A stretch of DNA of 64,000 bases, from the NCBI GenBank assembly GCA_950022295.1, contig OX465595.1, forward strand, positions 427,918,270 to 427,982,269, written 5' to 3'. Positions 32,888 to 45,293 of the stretch are shown piece after piece. Origin of the DNA: Bromus sterilis. Taxonomy: Eukaryota; Streptophyta; Magnoliopsida; Poales; Poaceae. The position numbers and the translations under genes were made by a program. Each line of letters begins with the position of its first letter. Position 1 is the stretch's first letter. Under the pieces are notes generated by a model. It worked only from the letters and a program-made list of their open reading frames with translations. It was not told the DNA's origin and did no database searches.

Positions 32888-33847
32888 CTAACGTAAAGTA
32901 CCCGCAAGGGAAAGACACGTAAGTAAGCAATGGGTACAATGCACAGGCAAAGATGGTATGATCAAATTTAATCGACATGATATGACCCTATCTAGTCAGA
33001 TTTAAATGAAGGTGGTGACGACACGTCAACAACTTCATATGCAATTTATTTACGAAAATGGCTTTGGTATTAGCCTTAATTTGGTGTGAGTAGCATGGCA
33101 ACATGACATGATCAACAATGCAATTAACAGAAATAATTACAACGTGAATATAAAACATCGATTCCGGAGATAGAGAGATGTCGATGAACTTGACATCGGA
33201 AAGGTGCAACAAAAGAAGTAACCCAGCCACATTGCATATGACAATATGCATAGGGGCTGGTTTTCAAAGATGTAAAGATTTGAAGAAGACATGGACAGGA
33301 ACCTGGGACCTGAGTGCAAGTTGCACTAGATGCATTTGAAAGAGGCTCAAATGGTCAAACCATTATCACCAGGCAATTCCTTGGGAGAAACTACCCCAAA
33401 AACATATATGGCATGGCCATATTTGGATTTGGGAAGCACTTGACAAAAACAAAGATTTGAGGGGGCTATTTGCGAAATTACCACACTCCAATTAGTAGAG
33501 GGGTCAATGTGCAAAATGGACCTCACCATTGAGATCAATGGGTCGAACTACCCCAAATTCCTATATGGCATGAATGCCTGAGGCAGAAAAGATCAAAAGT
33601 CCCAAAACAGATTTGAATTTGAATTCAAATCAATTTTGAGAAAAAAAAAGAAAATCAGAAAGAAAAGGAAAAGGAAAAAAACAAAACGGGCATCAGCACT
33701 GGGCTGGATTCGGCCAAATGGCCCACCTCTTCTTCTCTTCCTCTGGACAAGCCCACTTCCTGCGCGGACACACCTCACTGACGCGAGGGGCCCATGCGTC
33801 AGCCACTAAAAAAAGAAAAAGGAGCGTTGCGCTCGGGGGGGGGGGGA

Positions 33848-33901
33848 GGGCTCGAACCCTCGATGCAGCTCTCTACCATCTCGCTCCGGACCACTGCGCC
33901 A
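33848..33901 (-). other. tRNA-like Pol III A/B box pair, c1
   Basis: The minus strand has TGGCGCAGTGG (A box, 33891-33901) and GGTTCGAGCCC (B box, 33848-33858), both close to consensus, spaced about 32 bp. The stretch between could fold tRNA-like. This suggests a tRNA-derived SINE head or decayed tRNA-like insert within the LTR. Same at 62890-62942. Confidence 0.5.
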
Positions 33902-36251
33902 CTGCGCGTCGCTCGACAGGGAGCAGGTCCAAGGCTAGATGAACTGACCCTGGGCTTCTGAACCTGACGAAAGAAACGGACACGCGCGCCCGACGAGATT
34001 CAGGCGAAGCTAGCATGAACTACGCGGCGGCGCTGGCTTCGCAGGCACCACGAGCCTCTAGCTGGCACATCCACGCACGGGCGTACGCTGGGATCTGGCC
34101 GGAGTCGCAAAGACGGCGGCGGGGACTTCTACTGAAAACGGCTCGACGCTGCTGTCACCTCAAGACGGATTCAGATGACGCAAACGGCGACTTCCGGCGA
34201 CCCGGCCTCGCACACAGGTCGCCGGGGCTCGAGCAAGCCTATGGGGCTGAAGACGGCACCTACGTCTATGCGACGGAACCCGGGCTTGCCCCATATCTAC
34301 ACCAACGGCGACGGCCGGCTCGTCACAAGTTTGTGCGGCGCACTGCGTACAGGGTTCAGACCGCGGCGGCAACACCAACCGAAGTACGCGCGGGGTTTAA
34401 AAGCCACACCTTGGCTGCAAAGGGCGCGTCCTAGACATCCACAGAGCGCGCCCCGCGCACCTAGAACACGCCAGGGCCACGGTGGCCTCGACGGCACGAC
34501 ATCTCGCGGACGGAGGCGGAGCGGCTCGGAGGGGGCGACAACACGATCACTACAGGGGATCTGGGACCTCGCGTCTCACCTAGAGGGGTGTCGATGACGG
34601 GAAGGGCGTGTCGGAGGCGAGGAAGGTGGACGGAGACGTCGCCGGGGTCGGAGGCTTCCGCGGCGGGGCTCGTCGTCGAGGACTCGATACGGCGCGTCCC
34701 ACGGCAACCTGCACGGGGGAAACGGCAGCGATGAGGTCGGAGATACCGAGCGCGAGCGCACGCTTGACGACATCGAGACACGGCGGCGAGATTGCTCACC
34801 GGAGTTGCGGCTTCAGGCGGAACAAGGGACGACCATGGCTGCGGAGCGGCGAGATTTGGAAGGGGGGAACGAGTTCTAGGGTTCTCCGCGGGGGCAGGCG
34901 ACGGCTGGGCTATAAAGGGGGGCTCTCCTAGCCACGTCGACGCCGGAGCTGCCCTTGTGGCCGCCGGTGTGAGAGGAGGCCGGCGAGGTCCCCCCGGACA
35001 CGTTGGAAAGGCGACGGGGGACGGCCGTCCGATCAAGATCAATGGCTTGGAGGTCACCCCGCGTACCGGTTCGCTAGGTGGGCTACATCCCAAGAGGAGG
35101 CAGGCCAGGCTGCGCTAGGCCTGCTGGTTGTCTCCGAAAAGGATGAGAAATGAAATTTTCTCATTAAAAAAACAGAAAACTTGAGTATTCTAGAATTAAT
35201 TACAAGGCACAAAAATACACAAAAATATGTATAATTCTCCTTGAATTAACCTTCAAATTCTAAAAATGGTCTGAGCATTTTTGCAACAACTAAAATGTGG
35301 AGCTCCTTTTAAAAATCCAAAACACCTTGAACTAGAGCCCACATTTTCAGATTTGGCAAAAATGATGCAAGGGTTTTGAAAAGCTTGGGACGGGAATAGA
35401 ATTGTCTATGCCAAGTTTGGGATCAAGGGGAGCATGCATGCAACAATTAAAAATTCCTCAAACACCCATCTTGAACCATTTTGGATGCAAACTCAAACAA
35501 ACCAAATGGGCTCCAATCCCAAAGCAAATTTAAATCACCACATGAAATTATAATGTTTAGCATCATGCCAAGTTACAAAGTCAATAGACAAAGTACAATC
35601 TCCTGGTGATTTTTATTTATTGCACATGGGCTGTTACAGTCGACACGTCGACCACAACAACCATTGTGGTTGGATGGCCGCCACGCCATTGCACTGCCTC
35701 CTCCCTGTACATAGAATGAAGAAAGGCCGTGGCCTAGCGTGGTGGGCTGTACTGTGGCCACTAGGGGTCCAGAGGGGCACAGTAGGCGTTAGACCTATCC
35801 CGTTATTTTAAATTCCTTTTCTGTTTTCTGTTTTCCAGTAGCTTTGGCATTTTTTTTCTAGCCAACAATCACTTTTGTAAAATGTGTGGCTGGCCTCAAT
35901 ATTTAGTATGCAATATTCCACACTGCCACAAAAAGTTTGAGTTCAAACAAAAATGGTTTAGATTTTATTTATTTATCCAAAGGACTATATGGGGTTGTTT
36001 GGCACTGTTTTTATTTGTTTAAAATATCTAAACAATTCAATAAATTCCCATTTCAGTTATAATATAACCTACTGATTATTTGGCATCTAATAAAATTGTT
36101 TGCACAATTTTTGGAACAACTTTATTTTCCCACATTGTTTTGAATTTTCAAATGAGTTTGAATTTGAACTTGAATTGTAAAGATGATTATCCCTTGCATA
36201 ATAATGATGACATGGCATTTAACAAGGTGATTACTGTAGCGGGGTGTTACA

Positions 36252-36391
36252 CCGTGGCCGTAAAGCTCTTCTGGGGCGTCCACTGCTGGCCCGTGGTGGC
36301 ACTCGTCGCCGTGCAGGCCGTGGCCTTGTGGGCAGTGAATCGTCGTCTTCGAGTGCTCAAGCTCCATCGAGAACCGCAGTTAGTCAAGTGA
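36252..36391. other. Unassigned coding-like stub next to LTR
   Basis: The plus strand reads VKLFWGVHCWPVVALVAVQ and ends LHREPQLVK, stop (membrane-like). The minus strand has an ATG at 36365-36367 reading MELEHSKTTIHCPQGHGLHG and running into the LTR. Only one can be real; I cannot decide. Either way the LTR truncates it. Confidence 0.25.
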
Positions 36392-36762
36392 TAATCTGGC
36401 TAGTTAGGGTTGGTTAATTACTTGGTTATGGTTGTGTGGGATGGGATCACCAAGTGAAGTGATGTGTCCGGCGCGTGCGCCTTGAGGACAATGTATCAAT
36501 CATTCTACTCCTACTTATTGTTGTTCTAAGATTCTTAGGGACTGCGTTTCGTCTAGATAGTTTAGTTTAGCAAGATGAAGAAGAAAAAGAAGAAGAGAAT
36601 ATGTGTACCACCGGTTGGTTGTTGGTGTTGGCTTAAATTAATTCAATCTTGTCTTGTGTAATTCAATTCTATTGTTGGCTTAAATCAATCCCTAATTTTA
36701 GTAATGCATGTCGCATCGGGATTTCTCTCACATGGCGGTCCAAGCAAACTGAGTTTCTCTCT

Positions 36763-36828
<66 letters not shown>

Positions 36829-38170
36829 CAGCGGTAGCAGGTGCGTGCATGTGTCAATCAGTCTTTTCTTTGTCCTTTCATACTATCCATGAGACACTTC
36901 ATCACTTCTGCGTCGGTACACCCCACTTAAAAAGAAGAACGGTTGAGATGAGTCCATACCATTTCATAGAAAAGGGTAGGATAATCTTATTTTTAAAATA
37001 TCCATGCTTTTTTATTTCCTAATTCTGAAGTTGGAGTCAAATTTATCCATCCAGCTCTCCGCCCAACACACGCACACGACCATCATCATCATACTGCATG
37101 GAGGACGCATGTAAAGACGAACGACGAGGATGACAACCACACACGGCTTAATTAGAGGAGCTATCTTGTATGATCAAACTACACAATTAGCTTAATTAGC
37201 TAGCTTACTACACAATTAACTTAGTAAGTAGTATCACGTACGATCGAGATTAATCAGCTTACACACTCACCTGCACTTGCTAATTTCATGTTGATCTGTG
37301 TCCAGCAACAGCAGATGGTCGGACATCAACTTTTAAGGCATCTAATATAACTAACTTCCTCAACTAACAATGATAATGATTACTAAACATTCACCAAGTC
37401 ACGGGTGACAACTACATCCCAGGGACGGCGCTCCATGCAAGGGGGAGGTGCGTGAATGCAGCGTCGATGGCGCATCCAGTGCGGACCGGAACCGAGCCCG
37501 AGGAGGAGAAGGACGACCCCTCGAGGTCGAGGAGCTTGTCGGCTTGGCCATCCCCACGATCATGACGTGATTTCTGTAACCTTGGTTCTAAATGACTAAA
37601 GCCTAGCGATGGTTCTACAAATTTGCCATGGTTATAACGATGCAACTGGATTTTTCATCCCATGCCAATGCTACCATTTTCAATTTTAGATTTTTTTTAT
37701 TTAGATTGTGATGGTTCTTTTTGCACATGGCAAATTCTTTTTTTTCCAAAGGGGAAACTGATAGTATTTTATTTTATTTTTATTGTGTAGAACACGAAAT
37801 TCATTATATATGAGACACGTCAATCTTGCCGATATGAAGCGTTAACGCATCATGTATGCATGCATGGGCCACGTATCTTCCATCTTCCTTCATCATGCGT
37901 CCATGGTTTTCCGGGAGGCCAAACTGCAGCACTTTGCGCATGCATCCGTTGCCAACATCAACCACGACTACTTTTTCTGTTCGCAATTTCTTAACTAGCT
38001 AAAGAAGGTGAAACCCATGCATGGTTGCCAAGGCAGTAACATCTATGCGGTAAAGCGAAACAAACGGAAAACTGGTGGGGGCGAAGAAGGGCATGCACTT
38101 ACCACAAAATAGTTGACCATGAAGCTCTCGTGGCCTCACATTCATGCCTAATTTACACGCTCCCCTCCGT
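36392..38170. other. Non-coding stretch between duplication copies
   Basis: Contains a (TC)n-(TA)n compound microsatellite at about 36765-36822. A possible minus-strand last exon (about 37591-37412) after GGTTACAG reads SRHDRGDGQADKLLDLEG and ends in a stop after SAVPGM; unrecognised and weak. Nothing else supported. Confidence 0.4.
36765..36822. repeat. (TC)n(TA)n compound microsatellite
   Basis: About 23 bp of TC followed by about 35 bp of TA. Confidence 0.95.
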
Positions 38171-38180
38171 TATATATATA
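38170..38180 (+). promoter_or_regulatory. TATA box of the Cys-rich secreted-protein gene
   Basis: TTATATATATAGG about 75 bp before the ATG at 38252, at the usual distance for a short leader. Confidence 0.6.
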
Positions 38181-38251
38181 GGATGACACAATAGCTCCAC
38201 CAGTAAACCAGTTGCCATCCAATAGGATCAGCCTCAATAAGGACAACAATA

Positions 38252-38602
38252 ATGGCGTAGAACAGGAGCATTGTAGGAGCTCTATTCATAGTGACCCTTA
38301 TCCTGGTGGCCCCATCAGTGTTTTCAGGGGAAATTGCTGACAAGGTAAGCACGCTGGTAGCAAAGGTGGCCAAATGCAACAAGGAGTGCGAAGGTAAAGC
38401 GACTCCTGCCGACATCGACCTTTGCAAGGAGAAGTGTAGCCTCTTCGAGCACTCAGGTTATGCGACCATCGGGACGGGTGCCTGCCTTCAGAGTTGCGAC
38501 AAGGTGAAGAATGACCAATCCTCCTTCAAGATGTGTGAAGACAAATGTCGTGAGAAGTATAAGGCTAGGTTGTCAGATATCAAACAGGGTAAGAATGTGT
38601 AG
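38252..38602 (+). pseudogene. Small Cys-rich secreted protein, stop at codon 3
   Basis: ATG 38252 starts an in-frame signal peptide (SIVGALFIVTLILVAPSVFSG) and a mature part of about 90 residues, ending at TAG 38600-38602. It has eight cysteines as four CX3C pairs: CNKEC-x11-CKEKC and CLQSC-x12-CEDKC. Two tandem CX3C-Xn-CX3C units are the pattern of alpha-hairpinin-type plant defence peptides, so a secreted defence or signalling role is possible; this is inference. Codon 3 is TAG (38258-38260), probably inactivating unless a later non-ATG start is used. TATA box upstream and AATAAA at about 38808 downstream support a once-functional gene. It sits in the unique spacer between the two duplication copies. 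Confidence 0.55.
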
Positions 38603-39349
38603 GAAGGATGCCCCGGGTATTATCCAGTCACAGCCCTCTATCAGTACATCAACGGCCAACATTTCGCTGAAGGTGAACCGCTCGATCGATAGCCAAGAAT
38701 GGCATGATCCTATTAATGTCATGTATTTTCTAAATTCTTGTATATGGACTATCAAGTTGGTTGATAAAAATTGGTAGTCCTTTCCAATTTCAACAAAATT
38801 ATTATTGTAATAAATAGAATGTGTGCTTTATTTTAGCACAAGTCCATTGTATTTGTATTTATGCTTGTAACAGGTTGAGTGCTCAAGTAGTTTTTCTATA
38901 TGGAATTTCTTGCACTCCATCCAGCCATATAATGTGTGAATGGATCAATGTCGCATTGATATTAAACAATTTCCTATATTTGGTAGTTCATTGGCAATTC
39001 GTGTCTTGTTCCGATTGCTATATTGGTGGTTCGCATGGTCAACATTCATTATAGAATGGTTGAAGCGCCAGCACGACAGTGGCTCGGGAATTAGTCCTCT
39101 CCTCCGGAGAATGCAGCAACGTTCCCGTTGATCAGCTCGATTGATGTGTATTCCTTCCTCCTATAAATCGTCCTCAGGCTGATCGGAGCTCTCAAATCGC
39201 TGTTGGTCACACGATCTAGAGTTCAATTACTACCGTAGTAATTCGTCGTTACTGCTGATGACTGCCCTATTGATTTCCATGCGTTTGCAGTGAAAAACGG
39301 AAACCCGTGATTGGCCTCACTCACCTCGAAACAACGCAATGAAAACCTA
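38603..39349. other. 3' region and spacer to duplication copy 2
   Basis: 3' UTR with AATAAA-type signal near 38808-38816, then non-coding sequence. No further gene seen. Confidence 0.5.
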
Positions 39350-39658
39350 ACGTTGCGCCACCTTCCGGTGCACCGCCGTAGGTGCGGTACGCTCCGACTT
39401 AGTCTCCACCAATCCACAGGACAACGTGTAGCGGCGGTCAACCCTAGCGATGTGACATGGGAACTGGATGACCTCACCCACCATGATCGTCTCTCCCTCG
39501 TGCAGGAATCGGGCATCCACAGTATTTCCCTGGCGGTTCAGCAGCACCATGCGGAGCGCATCACGACGGATCCAGAGCACTCCGATCTCAAGCTGGGCTA
39601 TCCACGGCGCCGCCAGATCGGACGCAAAGGAAACCGGCCATCGCGGATCTGACTCCAC
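39347..39658 (-). CDS. Unidentified ORF, c2
   Basis: Counterpart of 16197-16526. Same start (MESDPRWPVSF), but the end differs because the duplication boundary lies at 39350 and supplies a new stop (TAG at 39347-39349). One residue differs early on (T to I). Confidence 0.25.
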   Translation of the reverse strand: MESDPRWPVSFASDLAAPWIAQLEIGVLWIRRDALRMVLLNRQGNTVDARFLHEGETIMVGEVIQFPCHIARVDRRYTLSCGLVETKSERTAPTAVHRKVAQR

Positions 39659-40837
39659 CGGCGAAGAGGGACGGAGAGGTCGCCGCTGAGATGCCTCGTC
39701 GTGTGGATGCGTAGCGACCGAGCTCTGGTCAAAGCAGGATGGGAGACGGTGAACTCATCGCCCGCCACCGACGTCGCAGGAGGGTCCGTCGTCACTCATC
39801 CGTACCTTTACGTTGGAATTTGACTGATCTAAAATTAAAATCCAAACTCCTGACATTTTTAGCAACTGTGACACGAGAAGGTGTGTTTTCATCGACTAGC
39901 GATTGAAAAATCAGCCCGTTGCGGCATCCGTCTCCCGCCTGAGCGCATGCACAGCCATTCCTCCTATACCCTAGCTCGAACTCGTCTCCTTGAACTTGGA
40001 GTATGCATGCCATGTCCCACTGCGACATCTCCGTCTTCCTCTCCGGCCGCCTCGGTGATGCATGTACGTGCTTCCTCGATCAAGCCACAAAAATCTACTC
40101 TACTCTACTATCTACTCGGTTAGATTTGCGTAGGTTTTCAGTTGCAATGAGCTAGTAATTATATTAAACTAGCTAGCTAGAGTGAACAACAATTGCATGC
40201 TTCTTCTACTCCAGTACAGTAGTTTGTTATTACGTACTCCGGCTGCCCATACATGCATGCATATCATAATGTTTAGCCAGCCTGCAGCTAGATATACAAT
40301 ACAAGATGCTCCCGTCTCGTCCATGCATCTTCATCCAAATGCAATCGCAGTGCATGCAGAGTGAAAATGACCCTTTACCACCCGCAACATACGTACCACG
40401 CGCATCCATGAATGTCACGACGCCTACGGTATATGTACGTACACGTACACGCACGCGTACCATCAATCAATCAATCAATTTCTATGACATAATATGCATA
40501 TATATGACACCTGACCAGACCAGGCTTTGAACCAACATTGTTCCATTCCATTCATTTCCATCCATCGTATCATGACTCGTGCATGCAACTTGATGTACCG
40601 ATCCTTGCTCCTGCAATCATCAATCTGCTCATGTGAGAAATTAAGATGAGAGGAGACCCAACTTTTCTTTATATTGGGAGTTTCATTGGGAGATCCAACG
40701 ATCGATGCATGTGACAAGATATGAGTTGATGATCGATCAGTGACATTAACAGATTTCTCATGTAGCTTGAAAAGAAAGAAAGAAAGAAAGGGGACCTTGC
40801 TATGCTGGAATATAATTACAAACGAAATTAAGGATGG
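39659..40837. other. Non-coding stretch, c2
   Basis: Counterpart of 16527-17705. Nothing recognised; has shorter (ATCA)n and a (GAAA)n tract. Confidence 0.5.
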
Positions 40838-41098
40838 TACTCATTCCGTTTATTTTTACTTTGCATATAAGATTTGGTTAAAGTCAAATTTGATAAAATT
40901 TGACCAAATTTATATTTAAAAGTATCAACATCTACAACATCAAAGTTATATCATTTGAAAACTAATATCATGATGCTTCTAATGATATTGGTTTCATATT
41001 GTGGATGTTGATAGATTTTTATATAAAAATGGTCAAACTTTATCAAACTTGACTTTGACCAAATCTTATATGCGAAGTAAAAAGAAACAAAGAGAGTA
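40838..41098. mobile_element. Stowaway-like MITE, c2
   Basis: Counterpart of 17706-17966, same 261-bp length. Confidence 0.7.
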
Positions 41099-41211
41099 CG
41101 TGTCAAATGCCACTACTCCATCACCTGTCACACACGTGCGTACGTCCCCTTTCACTTGTGCTAGCTTCTGGGCTGCATGCGTGTGTACGTTGCTCTACTT
41201 TTCAATCCACC

Positions 41212-42072
41212 TATTAACACACCAACACGTCACGTGTATCTTCGACGCCGGGGGTGATGCACTGTAGCTTATGTCGAAGAAGATCCAATCGGAAGCGCGA
41301 TACGCAAGCAATCTGGCAGGTGCTTTTGTAGACCCGAAACCCCACACGCCCGGGAGGGACCCCGTCTGGACGCACGGAGGCTATGAGCTGCCCTAGGTCG
41401 ACCTGATCGCCCCTAGGACCTTGTTGATCGTTGCCCTGCAAGAACAGGAACGAACGAAGAACAAGAAGAAAGATACAAGGAAGAGTGATAAAATTAGGGT
41501 TTGGAAGTGCAGATATGTTTATTTGATTGTGTATTGTTTCAATCGGCCATCACTTCATCTATTTATGAGGGGGTTGGACTTCCCGTACAAGAAAAGAGCT
41601 CAGATTTCCGTCCAAATCGTCAAAATCCGGCTAAACTCGAATTTCCCGTGGTCACAGGTCAGACCGTCCGACTTACAGTCCGGACCGTCCGACGTGGCCG
41701 AAAAATACTTCTGTAACAGGAGGTCTTTTTCCGGACGTCCGACTTCCATCTCGGACGGTCCGACCTGGTTTTTCAGCGTTGCATTGTTTTGGCCTTCACT
41801 TTTTCATACGAACTCGGATTTGGACGTTTCAAATATCAAAATTGACCGGCTCGACGAGCCGAGCCGCCCCATGTAGAACATTTTTCCATTTGATGATGTC
41901 TTGAAGACCTTATTGGCAGAATAGTACTTCGAATGACGATGGAATCGGATGACGATGACTCGAACTACAAATATGTTCATGTCGATAATACCCAACTTTT
42001 TTATGTAAAACACTTCTTCATTTGAGGTCATCTTATATAGGTTTATTGTTGTGCCAAAAACCGGTGTCAACA
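41212..42072 (+). mobile_element. Solo LTR (861 bp), c2
   Basis: Counterpart of 18080-18940. Flanked by perfect CCACC duplications at 41207-41211 and 42073-42077, which confirms the boundaries. Confidence 0.8.
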
Positions 42073-42116
42073 CCACCTAGCCGTGGGTGATTCTTCCTTG
42101 AACAAACAAAACGGCA

Positions 42117-42210
42117 CTCCCTCCTTCCCAGAATATAAGGCGTGTTTGATTTTATATGGTCTTTGATGCACAATTTTAACCGTAAATACATATAAAAATG
42201 TATGAATTTA

Positions 42211-42241
<31 letters not shown>

Positions 42242-42394
42242 ACTAGTATCATCATATTTGTCTTACAAAATAGTTCTATTTCATGTATATTTATATTAAC
42301 TTAGTGGACATACAATAAGTGATAATCATAATCAAAATTGTACGATGAAGACCAGAAAACTTAAAGTGCGCCTTATATTTTTGGAAGGAGGGAG
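42117..42394. mobile_element. Stowaway-like MITE, c2
   Basis: Counterpart of 18985-19260 with CTCCCTCC..GGAGGGAG ends. Confidence 0.85.
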
Positions 42395-43375
42395 TACATG
42401 TGTTTGAGAAAATGTTCCTAACTTATTTTTAACAAAATGTACAGTAATAAATATTCACCTAAATTTAAGAAAATGTTCCATACAATTTATAAAAAGTACA
42501 TGCATTTGGAAAAATGGTTACATGATTTAAGGATATGTTCATGCTATATTTTAAGTATATTAATATAATGTTTTTTAGTGTCCACATAACAATTAAAATA
42601 TTTATTACCATACGAGAAATGTTCATCATATATTTTCAAATACTTAACACTTACTAAAAAAATGTTCAAACACAATTTTTAAAATGCGAACATTTTTCTA
42701 ATGTCATTAGTATTTTTTGAAAGCTGGCAACATTTAAAAAAATAGCTTGTCATTGCACGAACTATTTCTGTATGTGATGATTTTTTTACAATTTAAATAA
42801 ATTATTTTATGTACATATATTTTAAAGATATATAAAAATAGGAAAAAAAATACTAAGTCATACCGTTGATGAATTTTAGCCGTTCTAGCACATACCTGGA
42901 CAGTCAACTGGTCAAACAATATGGCATTTGGAAAAATACGTACTCAAAGCGTATGGAGGTCAGTGTCGATATTCACTGATACAACTTTAATGACCATATT
43001 TCGGGTATTTCTAAGTACATAGACCAAAGTGAATTTCGGTCTCAACTTCAGTGACCGCGGATGAACTTATTTCGTGTGGCGACGACACGTGAAGATGCAA
43101 TGTATATATGTTTTCAGTTAAAGAAAACATATATATGTTTTCTCCTCAACAACGAGACGATCTAGTGGAATGGGCCACCGTGCCAAGCATCGGGAGAAGG
43201 GAAGTACATCAAGGATGTGTCGAAGAAACGTGCGGCATGCCTCGAAGGAAGCATGGTCGGGAAAAAGTCTAAAATGAACTTTGCACTTGTAGACGAAAGC
43301 TAAATCAAACCCTAAACTTACAATCCCAAAAATCAACACACCGAACTTTCTAATCCCAATCCATTTTAAAAATTA
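42395..43375. other. AT-rich non-coding stretch, c2
   Basis: Counterpart of 19261-20242; no element named. Confidence 0.4.
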
Positions 43376-44845
43376 AGCGCATTTTCAAACAATGATTTCC
43401 GACGTGGCACATCAAATATGGATATTGTTGGCCGGAACAGCCCATTATGCGCGAATTGTTTTTTTCTAGATAAAGCACAACGTAAAAATACCCAAAAAAA
43501 CTCAAACGATATTTTTTTAAATCCCAAACATTTTGTTAACTGTGATTTAAGAAATAATATATATTTTTACAATACAAAAATTTTGCAATAGCTGATTTTT
43601 TCTAAACATAAAAAATTGTTATAAAATGTTAGGTTTTTAATTTTACTTATAAATATATTTCAACATATACTAAGAAACTGTTAAATCTAATATAGATTAT
43701 GTTCAACGTATATTATACAAAAAATCACTGTATATTAAAACAATGTTCAGTGTAAAATGTGTTCAGAAAATTCAAAGATTGTTAACATTTTCAAAGTACA
43801 AATGTGAATCAGCTATTGTCATTCTATATTATTCAAACAATGTTCAGTGTAAAATGTGAAAGATTATTGCCTCAAAAAAAAGTTGGTCGCTACAGTAGTT
43901 CTAAAGAAACAAATCGTCCACTAGTCAGTGAATCCTCAACATTTCTGTAATGAGAATAAACATTTTATAAATCTACACAAAGCCCCTTGTCATTTATAAC
44001 AAGGGACTTCAAAAAAATTGAACATACAAGGGCGTTCATATATGTAATTATTTTGAAATGTTTATTTAATAAAATGTGAACAATTTGGAAACGGCGAATA
44101 TATTTTGTGAAATGAAAATATTTTATGAAATTCTAGTTTTATAAAAATTAAGCAATTTGAAATTTGTGACCCAAAAAAAAGGAACATCTTACAATTTTAT
44201 TAACTTTTGAACAATTTATGAAATGCGCAAACTTTTAAAAAATGCTGATTTTTTTAAAAAATTTCAATCTTTAATAATTTCTGAGCATATTTTAAGAAAC
44301 AATCATTTTTCTAAATTTTTGAACATTATTTATTTTATTTACGTTTCCCATTGCAAAAAAGTTGTTTCACATGTTACAAAAATAGAAGAAAAAAGAAAGA
44401 AAAAAAACAACATACATGAGCTACTGTGTTAATGGGTTGGCCATATTCATCCTAATATCCAGCGAACTAGTGAACGATCCTAGTTATGGTTCAGAATAGA
44501 CTCAATCAGAGTTATCTTAGATTTTTTGGACTCGCTAACTTGTGAATAAGAACGATGAAAGTTTTGTTGATTTCCTCAGGTGAATCATCCACTTAGAACA
44601 CACAACACCATAACTGTCAATATTGTCACCACATAAGTCCTAGTGTCGCTAAAAAAATGTGTTGAAAAGCCATCTAACCTCGGCGCGGGAAAACATCTGA
44701 AAGAGCCTCGTCTTCATCTTGTCCTTTGTATACGGTGTATTGAGGTGACTGTTGACATGGTGGGATTGGTGGGCAAAAAATATCCAACACCCCTTTCGTC
44801 GCACGCTGTTCTCCTCATAGCTACGACACTGCGACCTCATAGTTG
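43376..44845 (-). mobile_element. E unit: LINE-derived fragment, c2 first copy
   Basis: Counterpart of 20243-21712; same minus-strand RT remnant near the right end. Confidence 0.6.
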
Positions 44846-45123
44846 CAGCTCTGATGGATCATGGTTGCATCTTTTGTGGCCAGAGATTGCAAACATCGCT
44901 CAATTTGCTGGCCGGTCGCCGGCCTTCCTTCCGGCCATGGGCCGTTCCAGCAACGTGGCATGGGTGCAGTGGCCCCACCTGTCGGACACTACCCCATTCC
45001 ACGACAGAGCACACCCGTCACAAACTTTTCTTCTTTCTTCTTTTTTCAACAATAATAAATAAAAGAAAGAAGGAAACTTTCCCCACCCACCGGAGTCGGA
45101 CTGAAAGCTAAAACCCTCGATCG

Positions 45124-45293
45124 ATGCCGACGCTGCCGGACGATCTACTCGACGAGGTCTTCCTCCGCCTCTCGTCGGACGAGCCCGCGTGCCTCATGCG
45201 CGCCTCGCTCGCCGGCACGCTTCCATGGCCGCTACCGTGACTTCCACGACTTCCACGGCGCTCCCCGCATGCTCGGCTTCCTTCCTTACGACG
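45124..45293 (+). pseudogene. F-box protein N-terminus, c2
   Basis: ATG 45124, MPTLPDDLLDEVFLRLSSDE; keeps Arg where c1 has Cys, closer to the usual F-box. Same early stop as c1, so it was dead before the duplication. Confidence 0.7.

Larger units (their letters stand above)
16218..34958. repeat. Large direct duplication, copy 1 (c1)
   Basis: From ACGTTGCGCC at 16218 onward the sequence matches 39350 onward, colinear to the end of the window (34958 pairs with 64000). Identity is about 98-99% in a sampled 500-bp stretch. The offset is 23,132 bp at the left, rising to about 25.8, 27.0 and 29.06 kb after three blocks found only in c2. The true right end of c1 is unknown because c2 leaves the window. 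Confidence 0.93.
31158..36251 (-). mobile_element. Long minus-strand Gypsy-type LTR (about 5.1 kb), c1
   Basis: On the minus strand it begins TGTAACACCCCGC (36251) and ends GGGGGCCTTACA (31158), so ends are TG..CA with inverted TGTAAnnCCCC. It is organised like the Tekay LTR above: AT-rich first part, GC-rich block, small acidic frame, palindrome-rich motif, acidic C-terminal frame. No primer site or polypurine tract and no matching 5-bp flanks (GTCGA vs CCGTG) are seen, so it is a solo or truncated LTR, or a recombinant. It spans the point where c2 leaves the window. Confidence 0.6.

Noticed and set aside
34461..35093. 210-codon minus-strand ORF as first exon of the LTR small protein
   Set aside because: It ends at a good GTGAGA donor in the right phase, but has no ATG in frame and Arg/Pro bias, so it is not claimed as coding.
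36649..36892. ORFs reading SLSLSL/IYIYIY
   Set aside because: Translation of a (TC)n(TA)n microsatellite.
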